NCBI GenBank assembly: GCA_028287115.1
Contig: JAQBQF010000117.1
Span: 1 to 64,000, forward strand
DNA: 64,000 nucleotides
Origin: Myxococcales bacterium
GTDB lineage: Bacteria; Myxococcota_A; Polyangia; Haliangiales; Haliangiaceae
Reading direction: 5' to 3'
Position numbers and translations under genes: made by a program. A model generated the notes under the pieces. It ran no database searches and was not told the origin of the DNA. It was given only the letters and a program-made list of their open reading frames with translations. Every line of letters starts with the position of its first letter. Within the stretch, counting starts at the first letter, position 1. Below, in pieces: positions 55,163 through 63,608 of the stretch.

Positions 55163-56056
55163 GTGAGTATTGCTTCGATCGATCTCAACCTGATGCTGGT
55201 CCTGCACGTCGTGCTCTCCGAACAGAACGTGGCGCGTGCCGCCGACCGGCTGCACGTCACCCCGTCGGCCGTCAGCAACGCGCTTGCCCGCCTACGCGAC
55301 GCCCTGGGCGACCCGCTCGTGACTCGCAAGGGCCGCGGCATCGTCCCCACCCCACGTGCTGCAGAGCTCGCGCCGATCCTCGCGCGGACGATGCACGACC
55401 TCGAGCTCGCGCTCGGCGCCCGGCCGTTCGATCCCGCGAGCTGTACCCGCACCTTCACACTCGCCGTTGCCGACGTCGGCCAGGTCGTGTGGGTCCCGCG
55501 GCTCGCCAGCGCGATACGCCGCGAGTTGCCGCGCGCGCACCTGCGTATCGTCGGTATCGATGCACTCATCTCGCTCGGCGACCTCGGCTCGTCGGAGGTC
55601 GATCTCCACGTCGGCATTCCGGGAAGAGGGCCCGGCCTTCACGTGGACCCGCTGCTCGAGGAGCGCAACGTCCTCGTCGCGCGGCGCCGTCACGCCGCCG
55701 CAGGCAAGCTCTCGCGGCGCGCGCTCGGCGAGCTCCGTCACGTTCGCGTCGAGATGGTCCCCGGAAAGCGCTTCGGTGATCCGTTCGCCGCGGCTTTCGC
55801 GGAGGCCAACGTCCCACGTCAGATCGTGATGACGGTGCCTTCGTTCAGTGCGGCCGCAGACGTCGTCGCCGCGACGGATCTCGTGACGATGCTGCCGTCT
55901 TCGCTACTCGCCGCGAGAGGACGAAGCCTTCGCGCGCTGGTGACTCCACTGCCCGCGCACACGACGAAGTACGCGATGAGCTGGCACGAGCGCACCCACG
56001 CTGACCCCGCCGCGCGCGCATTCCGAGCGCTCGTCCGCTCCACGATCATGTCTTAG
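55163..56056 (+). CDS. LysR-family transcriptional regulator
   Basis: 297 residues with a GTG start. N-terminal winged helix: IASIDLNLMLVLHVVLSEQN, VARAADRLHVTPSAVSNALA, RLRDALGDPLVTRKGRGIVP; then the effector domain (FTLAVADVGQVVWVPRLASA, VDLHVGIPGRGPGLHVDPLL). It resembles the NodD/LinR-type group that starts 'IDLNLL'. It probably controls the divergent dehalogenase and perhaps itself; the Old Yellow Enzyme gene follows 165 bp downstream. Confidence 0.92.
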   Translation: MSIASIDLNLMLVLHVVLSEQNVARAADRLHVTPSAVSNALARLRDALGDPLVTRKGRGIVPTPRAAELAPILARTMHDLELALGARPFDPASCTRTFTLAVADVGQVVWVPRLASAIRRELPRAHLRIVGIDALISLGDLGSSEVDLHVGIPGRGPGLHVDPLLEERNVLVARRRHAAAGKLSRRALGELRHVRVEMVPGKRFGDPFAAAFAEANVPRQIVMTVPSFSAAADVVAATDLVTMLPSSLLAARGRSLRALVTPLPAHTTKYAMSWHERTHADPAARAFRALVRSTIMS

Positions 56057-56221
56057 CGGTACTCGCGTCGCGGATCGTTCACATACCCTGTCACGTTCTG
56101 ATGGAATGCGCGCTCGGCGCAGCGTCGGTCTCGGGCATCCCCGTCGTCGTCGCACAGCCGCTCCTTTCCCCGAGCAGGTTGCTCCGATTGCTGATTGCTA
56201 CGGGCTCCCCACGTTGGATCC

Positions 56222-57409
56222 ATGGCCGCCACCGCAGCTACCCGCGAGCAACCAGCACTGCTCTTTCAGCCGAGCAGGGTCGGTCCATTATGGCTGCCGC
56301 ATCGGATCGTGATGGCTCCGCTCACGCGATCGCGCGCGCGATCGCCCGGCAACGTTCCGACCGAGCTCAATGCCGCCTACTATGCGCAGCGTGCGTCGGC
56401 GGCGCTGATCATCAGCGAGGCGACCCAGGTGTCCATGCAGGGTCAGGGTTACGCGTGGACGCCGGGCATGCACAACCGCGAGCAGATCGAAGGCTGGCGT
56501 CTCGTCACCGACGCCGTCCACAGCGCCGGCGGTCGCATGTTCATCCAGCTCTGGCACGTGGGTCGGATCTCGCACCCGGCGCTCCAACCCGATCACATGC
56601 TGCCTGTTGCGCCGTCGCCGATCACGCCCGCCGGCAAGGCGTTCATCGAGAACGAACGCGGCGAAGGTGAGCTCGTGCCCTTTGTTCGTCCGCGCGCGCT
56701 CGAGATCGACGAGCTGCCCTTTGTGGTTCGCCAGTACGCGCGCGGTGCACGCAACGCGCAGATCGCGAACGCCGACGGGATCGAGATCCACGGCGCGAAT
56801 GGTTATTTGCTCGAGCAGTTCCTCGAGACGGGCACGAATCACCGCAGCGATGTCTACGGTGGCCCCGTCGCGCACCGCGCACGCATGCTGCTCGATGTGG
56901 TCGAGGCCTGCATCGGGATCTGGGGACCGGAGCGCGTCGGCGTTCGGATCTCGCCGTTGTCGACGTTCAACGACATCCACGACGATAATCCCGAGGAGAC
57001 GTTCGGCTACGTCGCCGAGCACCTCGCAGAATACAAGCTCGCCTACCTGCACGTGATCAATCCCGCCGCCACCGAGCTTCAGAAGGGCGAGCCGATCCCC
57101 GAACGGGTCGAGAAATTGCTGGCGATGATCCGCCAGAAGTTCCACGGCATGTTGATGCTCGCCGGAGGGTTCACACATGACACCGCCGAGCAGTGGCTCG
57201 AGGCCGGTAAAGCGGACCTGATCGCGTTCGGCCGTGCGTTCCTCGCCAACCCCGATCTCCCCGAGCGCTTCCGCCGCCGGGCCGCGCTCAATGAGCCCGA
57301 TCCCAAGACGTTCTACGGCGGTGGCGAGCACGGATACACCGATTACCCGACACTCGAGCAAGAACACGGCGAACAACCGCGGTCGATCGTCGACACCTCC
57401 TGGCGGTGA
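56222..57409 (+). CDS. nemA: Old Yellow Enzyme-family NADH:flavin oxidoreductase (NemA-like)
   Basis: 395 residues from the ATG at 56222. Seen: LFQPSRVGPLWLPHRIVMAP, LTRSRARSPGNVPTELNAAY, ISEATQVSMQGQGYAWTPGM, MFIQLWHVGRISHPALQPDH, NADGIEIHGANGYLLEQFLE (substrate His-Asn pair), TNHRSDVYGGPVAHRARMLL, and ADLIAFGRAFLANPDLPERF (FMN site). It reduces activated alkenes, nitroesters or similar electrophiles with NAD(P)H. Downstream of the LysR gene in the same orientation. Confidence 0.93.
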   Translation: MAATAATREQPALLFQPSRVGPLWLPHRIVMAPLTRSRARSPGNVPTELNAAYYAQRASAALIISEATQVSMQGQGYAWTPGMHNREQIEGWRLVTDAVHSAGGRMFIQLWHVGRISHPALQPDHMLPVAPSPITPAGKAFIENERGEGELVPFVRPRALEIDELPFVVRQYARGARNAQIANADGIEIHGANGYLLEQFLETGTNHRSDVYGGPVAHRARMLLDVVEACIGIWGPERVGVRISPLSTFNDIHDDNPEETFGYVAEHLAEYKLAYLHVINPAATELQKGEPIPERVEKLLAMIRQKFHGMLMLAGGFTHDTAEQWLEAGKADLIAFGRAFLANPDLPERFRRRAALNEPDPKTFYGGGEHGYTDYPTLEQEHGEQPRSIVDTSWR

Positions 57410-57544
57410 CGACGGTCGCCGATCTTATTTCTTCGACGGGTGCATCGGCGCTACAGGCTCGGATCGACGCCGCGATCCCTCCTACGGGGAACGGCGTATG
57501 GGTTCACAACAGCATTGGTGATCAGGGTGTGCAGCGCGTCGTCG

Positions 57545-58930
57545 CTATTGGATGTAGAAGACGCCGCGCAGATCCTCCGTCCGTGAAAGCGCGCATCGCT
57601 GACCGGCGCCTTGTTGTTTGCTCGAGGTCACCCGAAATTGGTAGTACATGCCCGCGGCGAGCGCGGGGCCGGCGTAGGTCAGCGTTGGAGAGCCTCCGCT
57701 GACACCCGGGATCGTCGTCGACCATGTCAGCTGGCCGAACGCGTCGAACACTTCGATCAGATATTGGTCCTCACCAGCGTCGTCGGACCACGAGAACATG
57801 GGTGTTGCCGCCACGGCTTCCGGCAGGTTCGCACCCGGCGCGACGACCGCGAGAGCGCCCGTGACTTTGAACGTCTGGGTGAGCGACGCCGGCTGGTTGG
57901 CCACGACCGTGACGTGCGCGTCGGTGGTACCGGCGATGCAGAGGTCGGGATCACGAACGAGTCCGTCGTTCTCGAACGCGGCGACTGCGACGTATTTTCC
58001 GGGAGGGACCTGATCGATCGTGAATGCACCGGTCACGTTGGGGACACCCGCGTTCGGCGCGCGCAGACCAGGTGGCACGACACCGCGCCCGGTCGTCGTG
58101 TCGAACGTTGACTCGACGAACAAGACCACCGATGTCATCGAGCTCCCGCCGCCGTTGACGATGCTGACCTGACCGCTCACCGAGCCAGGCACGTCGCCCG
58201 CGAGACTTAGATCGACCTTCACGTCGCCGGTCGCGACATCGATCTCGCGTGGCGTGTAGACGTGGCCTCGCGCGTATGCGGTGACCGTGTAGTGTGCGGG
58301 CGCGAGGTTGAGGATCGCATAGTCGCCATCGAGTGAGGCGATCGCGACGCTACCCTTGCCGGCGGTTTCGGCGACGACCAGGACGCCGGCGTGATCGTCG
58401 GCGATCGCAGCGGTTCCGTGAATCGATCCCGATGCCGAGCCCGCCGGCAGTGGGATCAGGCCGATGTCGGTGAGCGTCGATTGCAACGTGAACCCGTTGG
58501 CCGCCGTGCCCATCGCGGCCGAGACATCGATGGGGAGTGCCTCGCGGACACCGTTCGGGAAGGTTTGAAAGCCGGCAGCGTCTGCGCGAAGCGTGAACGA
58601 GAGTGCTGACAGGGTGCCGTCCGCGGCACGCTCGATCGGAACAGGGAGCACGTATTTCCCATCGCTGCCGCTGATCGTCACGCTCGAGACCGCGGCGCCG
58701 TTGACGTCGACAGCCTCGACGCGCGCTCCTGCAATGGCGTGCGTGTTGGTGAGATCGAGCACACGCCCTTGGACCAACACCGGCGCGAAGCACGTTGGTG
58801 TGCCGTTCGCGACCTGCTCGCACACCTGACCATCGCCACATCCGGTCCGCGCGTGCGGGTCACACGGACCATCGGTACCACCGCATGCCCATAACGAGGC
58901 AAGGAGGATCGTGAAGCGAAGATGAGACAT
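57545..58930 (-). CDS. Lipoprotein with carboxypeptidase-regulatory-like domains
   Basis: 461 residues. Signal MSHLRFTILLASLWACGGTD with lipobox LWAC; a short Cys-rich region (CDPHARTGCGDGQVCEQVAN) as in other myxobacterial lipoproteins; then several CarboxypepD-regulatory/transthyretin-like repeats (VLVQGRVLDLTNTHAIAGAR, VSGSVSGQVSIVNGGG, FTIDQVPPGKYVAVAAFEND). The end (MFSWSDDAGEDQYLIEVFDA) looks fibronectin-like. Presumably a surface binding protein. Divergent from the ECF-sigma operon, with a perfect 14-base palindrome in the 160-bp gap. Confidence 0.82.
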   Translation of the reverse strand: MSHLRFTILLASLWACGGTDGPCDPHARTGCGDGQVCEQVANGTPTCFAPVLVQGRVLDLTNTHAIAGARVEAVDVNGAAVSSVTISGSDGKYVLPVPIERAADGTLSALSFTLRADAAGFQTFPNGVREALPIDVSAAMGTAANGFTLQSTLTDIGLIPLPAGSASGSIHGTAAIADDHAGVLVVAETAGKGSVAIASLDGDYAILNLAPAHYTVTAYARGHVYTPREIDVATGDVKVDLSLAGDVPGSVSGQVSIVNGGGSSMTSVVLFVESTFDTTTGRGVVPPGLRAPNAGVPNVTGAFTIDQVPPGKYVAVAAFENDGLVRDPDLCIAGTTDAHVTVVANQPASLTQTFKVTGALAVVAPGANLPEAVAATPMFSWSDDAGEDQYLIEVFDAFGQLTWSTTIPGVSGGSPTLTYAGPALAAGMYYQFRVTSSKQQGAGQRCALSRTEDLRGVFYIQ

Positions 58931-58991
58931 GGTTTGTTAGTGGGTGCGGAGGGCTCGCGGGTCACCGAAAACGCTCTTCATCCTCATTTAG

Positions 58992-59005
58992 ACACGGCGC
59001 CGTGT
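58992..59005. promoter_or_regulatory. Perfect palindrome between lipoprotein and sigma-operon genes
   Basis: ACACGGCGCCGTGT, a perfect 14-base palindrome in the gap between the divergent starts at 58930 and 59091, 62 bases before the lipoprotein start and 86 before the next. A repressor or activator site is plausible; its binder is unknown. Confidence 0.45.
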
Positions 59006-59090
59006 TCAACCTCACGCACCTTGTGCACTCTGTTCGCCTGTGGCCCAGAGCACGAACGTCGGCAGCCATACCGAGGTACGCTCGCGATGC

Positions 59091-60005
59091 GTGGTCCGGC
59101 TCTTCGTGGTGCTCGCGATCGTCCTCGGATCGACGGTCGCGAATTCGAGCCCGAGGGTTGTCGTTGCGGATCACGACCCGCAGCTTCGCAGAGCCGTCGA
59201 GGAGACGCTGCGACCGTGGCACATCGACGTCGTGATCGACGATGCGGCGCCGGCCGGTGTAGACGAGGCGCGGCTGCGCGCGGATGACGAGCAGGCACAG
59301 TTCGTCGTCTGGCGCGAAGCCGACCAACTGCTCGTCTATAATCGGGTGGACGATCACACCGAGTCGCGTACAACCCCGGCCGGCGCTCTCGATCCGCTTG
59401 ATGCCGCGGCCGCGGCGCTGACGATCAAGACAGCGATGCGCTTGTCGCCACTCGTGGTCGAAGTTCGAACCCCGCCCCCCGAGATCCCCGTGGCGGTCGA
59501 ACCAGGCTCTGCCGTCAGACTCGAGCTTGGAATCGGTGCCGATCAACGGATGGGCGCGCGTTATGGAGGCTCCGTATCGGTCCGACCATGGCGAGAGCGC
59601 AAGTTGCTCGTCGGCGCGACGGCGGACCTGCGGAATGCGACCTCCCTTCAAACCGGAGACTTTCGCGGAAGCTTCGATCGGGATTCGTTGCTCGTACTCG
59701 CGAGCTGGTCCGTGACGAGCGGCGTGATCGAAGTCGCGCCGTATGTCGCTGCCGGGATCACGCGTGCGACCCTCGACGGCAACGAGCTCACGATCCAGCG
59801 ACACGCGATCCACGAGCTCGCAACGGTGCGTGGTGGTGGCACGATTCACTTCAAGCTCGATCGCTGGATCATCGGTGCCGAGATCGGAGTCGAAGCCTTG
59901 TTCGGCAATCGCGCGTACGCGGCGGCCGGGACGATGGCGACCCTCTATACGATCCCAGCGGCTGCTCTCGTCCTCGGCGTCGGTGTCGGCGTCGACCTCC
60001 TATGA
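59091..60005 (+). CDS. Secreted protein with outer-membrane-barrel-like C-terminus
   Basis: 304 residues from a GTG at 59091, which begins a signal peptide (VRLFVVLAIVLGSTVANSS); a GTG at 59040 would add 17 residues. The N-terminal half reads RVVVADHDPQLRRAVEETLR, PWHIDVVIDDAAPAG, a short domain reminiscent of receiver or STN folds but without a family match. The C-terminal half has alternating hydrophobic strands (GGSVSVRPWRERKLLVGATA; FDRDSLLVLASWSVTSGVIE; AALVLGVGVGVDLL), as in small outer-membrane beta-barrels. First gene of an operon with an ECF sigma factor, 85 bp upstream of it. Confidence 0.6.
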   Translation: MVRLFVVLAIVLGSTVANSSPRVVVADHDPQLRRAVEETLRPWHIDVVIDDAAPAGVDEARLRADDEQAQFVVWREADQLLVYNRVDDHTESRTTPAGALDPLDAAAAALTIKTAMRLSPLVVEVRTPPPEIPVAVEPGSAVRLELGIGADQRMGARYGGSVSVRPWRERKLLVGATADLRNATSLQTGDFRGSFDRDSLLVLASWSVTSGVIEVAPYVAAGITRATLDGNELTIQRHAIHELATVRGGGTIHFKLDRWIIGAEIGVEALFGNRAYAAAGTMATLYTIPAAALVLGVGVGVDLL

Positions 60006-60090
60006 TCGAGGTCCACATCCGCCTACATTACATGGGTTGAAAGAACGTTGCGACCTTTCCCGGGTTCGGGCCCACTAGCAACCCGTGGGG

Positions 60091-60684
60091 ATGCCTGCAT
60101 CAGATCAGCGCGTGAGCGACCTCGCGCTTGCCCGCCGCGCGGCAGAAGGCGATCGGTCTGCGCAACGCGATCTGTTTGTCGCGCAGCGCGCATCGGTTCA
60201 CCACACGCTGTTCCGGATCCTCGGTTCCAATCGCGAGCTCGAGGATCTGGTCCAGGACGCGTTCTTCGAGATCTTCCGCGCCTTGAAATCTTTCCGAGGT
60301 GACAGCTCGCTGTCCCGTTGGTGCCAAACGATCGCGACACGGATCGCGTATCTGTCGATCTCGCGCCGCAAACCGCCGACCGTCGATCTGGCGCTCGTCG
60401 AGGACGTCCTCTCAGACAATTCAGATTCGCACCGGCAAGTTCAAATGCGCGAAGCAGCGCGCCGGTTGTATGCCGCACTCGACCGGCTCGATCCGAAACA
60501 ACGAATCGCATTTGCGCTCTCGGCCGTCGATGGTCGGTCGCTCAAGGAAGTCGCCCAGCTGACGGAGAGCACGGTCGTTGCCGTGAAGACTCGCGTGTGG
60601 CGCGCGCGACGCGATCTGCTGCGGCGCGCTGCAAAGGATCCCGTGCTGTCGAGTTTCCTCGCGGAGCTCGGAGGTGACGAATGA
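60091..60684 (+). CDS. ECF-type RNA polymerase sigma factor
   Basis: 197 residues from the ATG at 60091; a GTG at 60085 is an alternative start. Sigma region 2: LARRAAEGDRSAQRDLFVAQ, ELEDLVQDAFFEIFRALKSF, SLSRWCQTIATRIAYLSISR. Region 4: RLDPKQRIAFALSAVDGRSL, KEVAQLTESTVVAVKTRVWR. Without an adjacent classic anti-sigma, the FecR-like protein encoded next (four-base overlap, ATGA) is the likely partner. Two mutually exclusive hairpins can form just before the start (60061-60089). Confidence 0.9.
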   Translation: MPASDQRVSDLALARRAAEGDRSAQRDLFVAQRASVHHTLFRILGSNRELEDLVQDAFFEIFRALKSFRGDSSLSRWCQTIATRIAYLSISRRKPPTVDLALVEDVLSDNSDSHRQVQMREAARRLYAALDRLDPKQRIAFALSAVDGRSLKEVAQLTESTVVAVKTRVWRARRDLLRRAAKDPVLSSFLAELGGDE

Positions 60685-61673
60685 CCGATTCCAACAAGCT
60701 TGGACCGCCTCCGGTCGAGCCCATGCCCGACGTCGCGTGGTCCCGAATCGAGCGCGGCCTATGGGCTCGGCTCGATGGTGGGCAGCCGACCAGCGAGCAT
60801 CGGACACGTCGTTGGATCTGGCTCGCGGTGCCGATCGCCGCCGTGGCAGCGGCGATCATCGCGCTTTCGATGCGTAGCGGGGATCAAGTGGGTCCGCGTC
60901 CACCCGTGGATGCGCTGTCGCGCGTGGTCACCGGCGCCGCCCCTTCCTCGATCTCGTTCGGCGATTCGCACGTCCAGCTCGAAGCGAATAGCGCGATCGT
61001 CATGAACCGCGAGGGTCCAACCGTGATCCTCGAGCAAGGCGCAGCATGGTTCACCGTCGCTCCCCGCCAGGGACGTTCGCCGTTCGTGGTGGTCGCCGGA
61101 GATGCGACCGTGCAGGTCGTCGGGACCCGGTTTCGCGTATCACGCGATGGCGAGCGTGCGAACGTGCGTGTCGAGCACGGGCTCGTTCAAGCGCGCTTCC
61201 GCGGCATCGAGGTGAACATCGGCGCGAGCCAGGAGTGGAGCTCTGATCATCCGTCCGAGGTCGTCACGATCACAACCGAGCTCGGAACAGGCGATGCAAA
61301 AGAGCCGCTCGATCGATCCGGATCCGGATCCGGATCCGGATCCGGAGCCGCCGCGACGGCGGGCTCTCTTGTCACGGCGCAACCGCGCGAGCCTAGCGCC
61401 TCGGCGCTCGATCGTGATCGCGAGGAATTCGAGCGGCTCACCGCGCTCGAGGCTCGTGATCCGAAGCCGGCGTTGGCGGGATATCTTCGGCTCGGGCGCG
61501 GCAACACGCCCTGGTCGCCACTCGCGCTGTACGCGGCAGGCCGTCTCGCTGCCGATCTTCGCGATCCGCGCGCCGTCGAGTTGCTCACTACATATTTGCG
61601 GCGTTTTCCAAAAGGCACGAACGCCGCCGATGCTCGCCAAGTCCTCGTTCGCTTCAAGGGAGAAACACCGTGA
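60681..61673 (+). CDS. FecR-domain membrane protein, probable sigma regulator
   Basis: 330 residues. Cytoplasmic N-terminus (~1-42), one membrane helix (RWIWLAVPIAAVAAAIIALS), then the FecR domain (VQLEANSAIVMNREGPTVIL, EQGAAWFTVAPRQGRSPFVV, ATVQVVGTRFRVSRDGERAN, VRVEHGLVQARFRGIEVNIG), a (Gly-Ser)n linker encoded by five GATCCG repeats, and a C-terminal helical, TPR-like region (AVELLTTYLRRFPKGTNAAD). In classic systems FecR relays a surface signal to its sigma factor. It overlaps the sigma gene by four bases and the next gene by four bases. Confidence 0.87.
   Translation: MTDSNKLGPPPVEPMPDVAWSRIERGLWARLDGGQPTSEHRTRRWIWLAVPIAAVAAAIIALSMRSGDQVGPRPPVDALSRVVTGAAPSSISFGDSHVQLEANSAIVMNREGPTVILEQGAAWFTVAPRQGRSPFVVVAGDATVQVVGTRFRVSRDGERANVRVEHGLVQARFRGIEVNIGASQEWSSDHPSEVVTITTELGTGDAKEPLDRSGSGSGSGSGAAATAGSLVTAQPREPSASALDRDREEFERLTALEARDPKPALAGYLRLGRGNTPWSPLALYAAGRLAADLRDPRAVELLTTYLRRFPKGTNAADARQVLVRFKGETP
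61315..61344 (+). repeat. (GATCCG)5 simple repeat in the FecR-like gene
   Basis: Five perfect GATCCG copies followed by a near copy. Each unit is two codons (Gly-Ser), so copy-number change lengthens the linker without shifting frame. Confidence 0.9.
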
Positions 61674-62983
61674 TCACTCGCTCAGTCCTACCGTTCTGCT
61701 TCTTGGTCATGATCGTCGCCTGCGGTGGAAAGCACGCCGGCGATGGAATCGACGCGAGTCATCCTTGTGGCGTCTTCGGCCAGACGTGCGGCTCGGGCGC
61801 CGATTGCTGCGATGGGGTCTGCGCCAATGGAATGTGCGAGTCCGATCCGTCGATGTGCTCGGTCAGCGGAAGCTCGTGCGCCTCGAACACGGACTGTTGC
61901 ACGACGAGCTGCGTGAACAGCGTTTGCTCCAGCAACCAGTGCGTTGCCGACAACCAGGCATGCACGACCGACGGCGAGTGCTGTGGTGGTAAGTGTGGCG
62001 CCGCCGGAACCTGCACCCCGCTCAGTGCGACCTGCAAGACGGAAGGCAATCCGTGTGGAGCCGGTGGCGAGTGTTGTTCCGCGTTCTGCAGCGCGAGCGG
62101 CGTGTGCGCGCCGTCGTCGTTCTGCGTCCAGACCGGAGATGCGTGTGCACACGACAACGATTGTTGCGGCGGCATCTGCAATCCGGGGCCGGGTGCCCTC
62201 GGCACCTGCTCGCAACCGATGCCGGGAAGCACCAACTGCAGCGCCGGCGTCGACGGCACGGTCTGCGGTGGCTGCGGCGATTGCTGCAGCCGGTTGTGTG
62301 CGCCGTACGCCGCGACCGGTGTGATGGTGTGCCAGCCGGCAGAAGGATGTCGGATCGACGGTGATCTCTGCCGCGTCGACACCGATTGTTGTGGCGGACC
62401 TGGTACCGGGCTTCCGGGTGAAGGACACGTCACGTGCTTGAAGGTTCACACCACGGATCCGGTGGGCATCTGTCGCAACCCGATGTCGTGCAATCCCGAA
62501 GGCGACGTCTGCCACTACAAGAATTACACGACGTGTGGAAATTCCTCCGCGCGCAACGACTGCTGCGGCGGCCTCGGCAATTCGGGTGTCTGTCAGCTCG
62601 ACGCACTTGGCGTACCGCGCTGCTACGGACTCGGCATGTGCCGCAATCCCGGAGAGACCTGCGCATTCGCGGGTGACTGTTGCAACGGGACTCCGTGCGT
62701 GCCGGATCCAAACGGCGTGCTTCATTGCGGCACGGGTTGCAGCAACGCGACCGGGGCCTGCACGAGCGCGGCAGATTGCTGCAACGGACTCACCTGCACG
62801 TTCTTGCCGGGATCGATCCAGGGCACCTGCGGCGGCGCCGGAACCTGCTCGCAAGACGGCCAGTCGTGCTCCGACACCCAGCCTTGCTGTGCGGGCATCG
62901 GCTGCAACGTGACTGGAAGCAACCCGGTGACCGCGTGCCCGGCCGGCGCGACGAACTGCACCTGCTTCAATCCGATCTTCTAG
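61670..62983 (+). CDS. Cysteine-rich lipoprotein with eleven cystine-knot-like repeats
   Basis: 437 residues with a GTG start overlapping the FecR-like gene (GTGA). Signal PFCFLVMIVACGG with lipobox IVAC. About 72 cysteines (~16%). From residue ~33 on there are eleven units each holding an adjacent CC pair; most fit C-x5/6-C-x4/5-CC-x3-C-x4-C, for example CGVFGQTCGSGADCC-DGVC and CVADNQACTTDGECC-GGKC. This six-Cys spacing is that of inhibitor-cystine-knot (knottin) or Dickkopf-like folds. Presumably exported and disulphide-stabilised on the cell surface. No enzymatic motif. It shares a four-base CTAG with the convergent CBS gene at the stops (62980-62983). Confidence 0.85.
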   Translation: MITRSVLPFCFLVMIVACGGKHAGDGIDASHPCGVFGQTCGSGADCCDGVCANGMCESDPSMCSVSGSSCASNTDCCTTSCVNSVCSSNQCVADNQACTTDGECCGGKCGAAGTCTPLSATCKTEGNPCGAGGECCSAFCSASGVCAPSSFCVQTGDACAHDNDCCGGICNPGPGALGTCSQPMPGSTNCSAGVDGTVCGGCGDCCSRLCAPYAATGVMVCQPAEGCRIDGDLCRVDTDCCGGPGTGLPGEGHVTCLKVHTTDPVGICRNPMSCNPEGDVCHYKNYTTCGNSSARNDCCGGLGNSGVCQLDALGVPRCYGLGMCRNPGETCAFAGDCCNGTPCVPDPNGVLHCGTGCSNATGACTSAADCCNGLTCTFLPGSIQGTCGGAGTCSQDGQSCSDTQPCCAGIGCNVTGSNPVTACPAGATNCTCFNPIF

Positions 62984-63432
62984 GAACGCAGCGCGCCGGC
63001 GGTGACCGCAAAGTAACGGACGATATCGATCGCCGAGACGATGCCCAGTAACTTGCCGGCGCCGTCGGTCACCAGGACTTGGCCGACGCTTTCGTATCCG
63101 ACCAGGGCAGCCGCCTTCATGACGCTGGACGTCGCGGGGAGCGCGAACACGAAAGCGGACATCACATCTGCTGCGACGCCCTCGGTCTTGGCGCCGAGCA
63201 CGTCGGTGCGGGTCACGACGCCACGAAGCCTCTCGCTTGCATCGAAGACGGCGACGGCAGGAACTCGGTAGGCCACCAGGAGGCGTCGCACCTCGACGAG
63301 CGGTGTGGCGAGGTCCACGACAAGGGCAGGATCGTGCACGAGTCCTCCGAGCGTCTTGAAAATCGCAGTGGGCTCGTCGTCATCATCCTCGGTCCGGCGG
63401 CGCGCGATTGCGATGCTGGCAAGATTCTTCAT
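62980..63432 (-). CDS. CBS-domain protein
   Basis: 150 residues with two CBS repeats: LVEVRRLLVAYRVPAVAVFD, ASERLRGVVTRTDVLGA and VMKAAALVGYESVGQVLVTD, GAGKLLGIVSAIDIVRYFAV. CBS pairs bind adenosine nucleotides and act as energy or redox sensors, usually as small stand-alone modules with a partner. An N-terminal charged tail (RRRTEDDDDEPTAI) precedes them. Convergent with the cysteine-rich lipoprotein gene, stops sharing CTAG. Partner unknown. Confidence 0.88.
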   Translation of the reverse strand: MKNLASIAIARRRTEDDDDEPTAIFKTLGGLVHDPALVVDLATPLVEVRRLLVAYRVPAVAVFDASERLRGVVTRTDVLGAKTEGVAADVMSAFVFALPATSSVMKAAALVGYESVGQVLVTDGAGKLLGIVSAIDIVRYFAVTAGALRS

Positions 63433-63572
63433 GAGACTCCTTTCGGTGGCGTCATCCTTGTTCGTTGCATTGGAACTGCGATCCGCCGAATCCGTTGCTC
63501 GATGAAATAGACCGCAACGACAGTTGCGATTTGTTTCAGTTCCGCGGGTTTGGCCGCCGCCGTATATATGCC

Positions 63573-63602
63573 TTGACAGGAATATGCACCTTCGAGCATA
63601 TT
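63573..63602 (+). promoter_or_regulatory. Promoter of the second arsR, with overlapping operator
   Basis: TTGACA (63573-63578) is a perfect -35; 18 bases later CATATT (63597-63602) gives a fair -10. The GTG start codon of arsR (63609) lies six bases after the -10, about where transcription would start, so the mRNA is probably leaderless. An inverted repeat ATATGC-8-GCATAT (63582-63601) covers the spacer and -10, with another ATATGC at 63566-63571, as expected for an autorepressing ArsR site. Confidence 0.6.
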
Positions 63603-63608
63603 GCAGGC

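Noticed and set aside
57406..57702. GTG start overlapping the Old Yellow Enzyme stop, opening ~98 codons
   Set aside because: The overlap looks like coupling and the first ~40 codons are mildly protein-like, but the frame runs into the convergent lipoprotein gene and becomes Arg-rich; no family recognised. At best a remnant.
61315..61344. Hexamer repeat considered as a phase-variation switch
   Set aside because: Six-base units cannot shift the reading frame, so on/off switching is unlikely.
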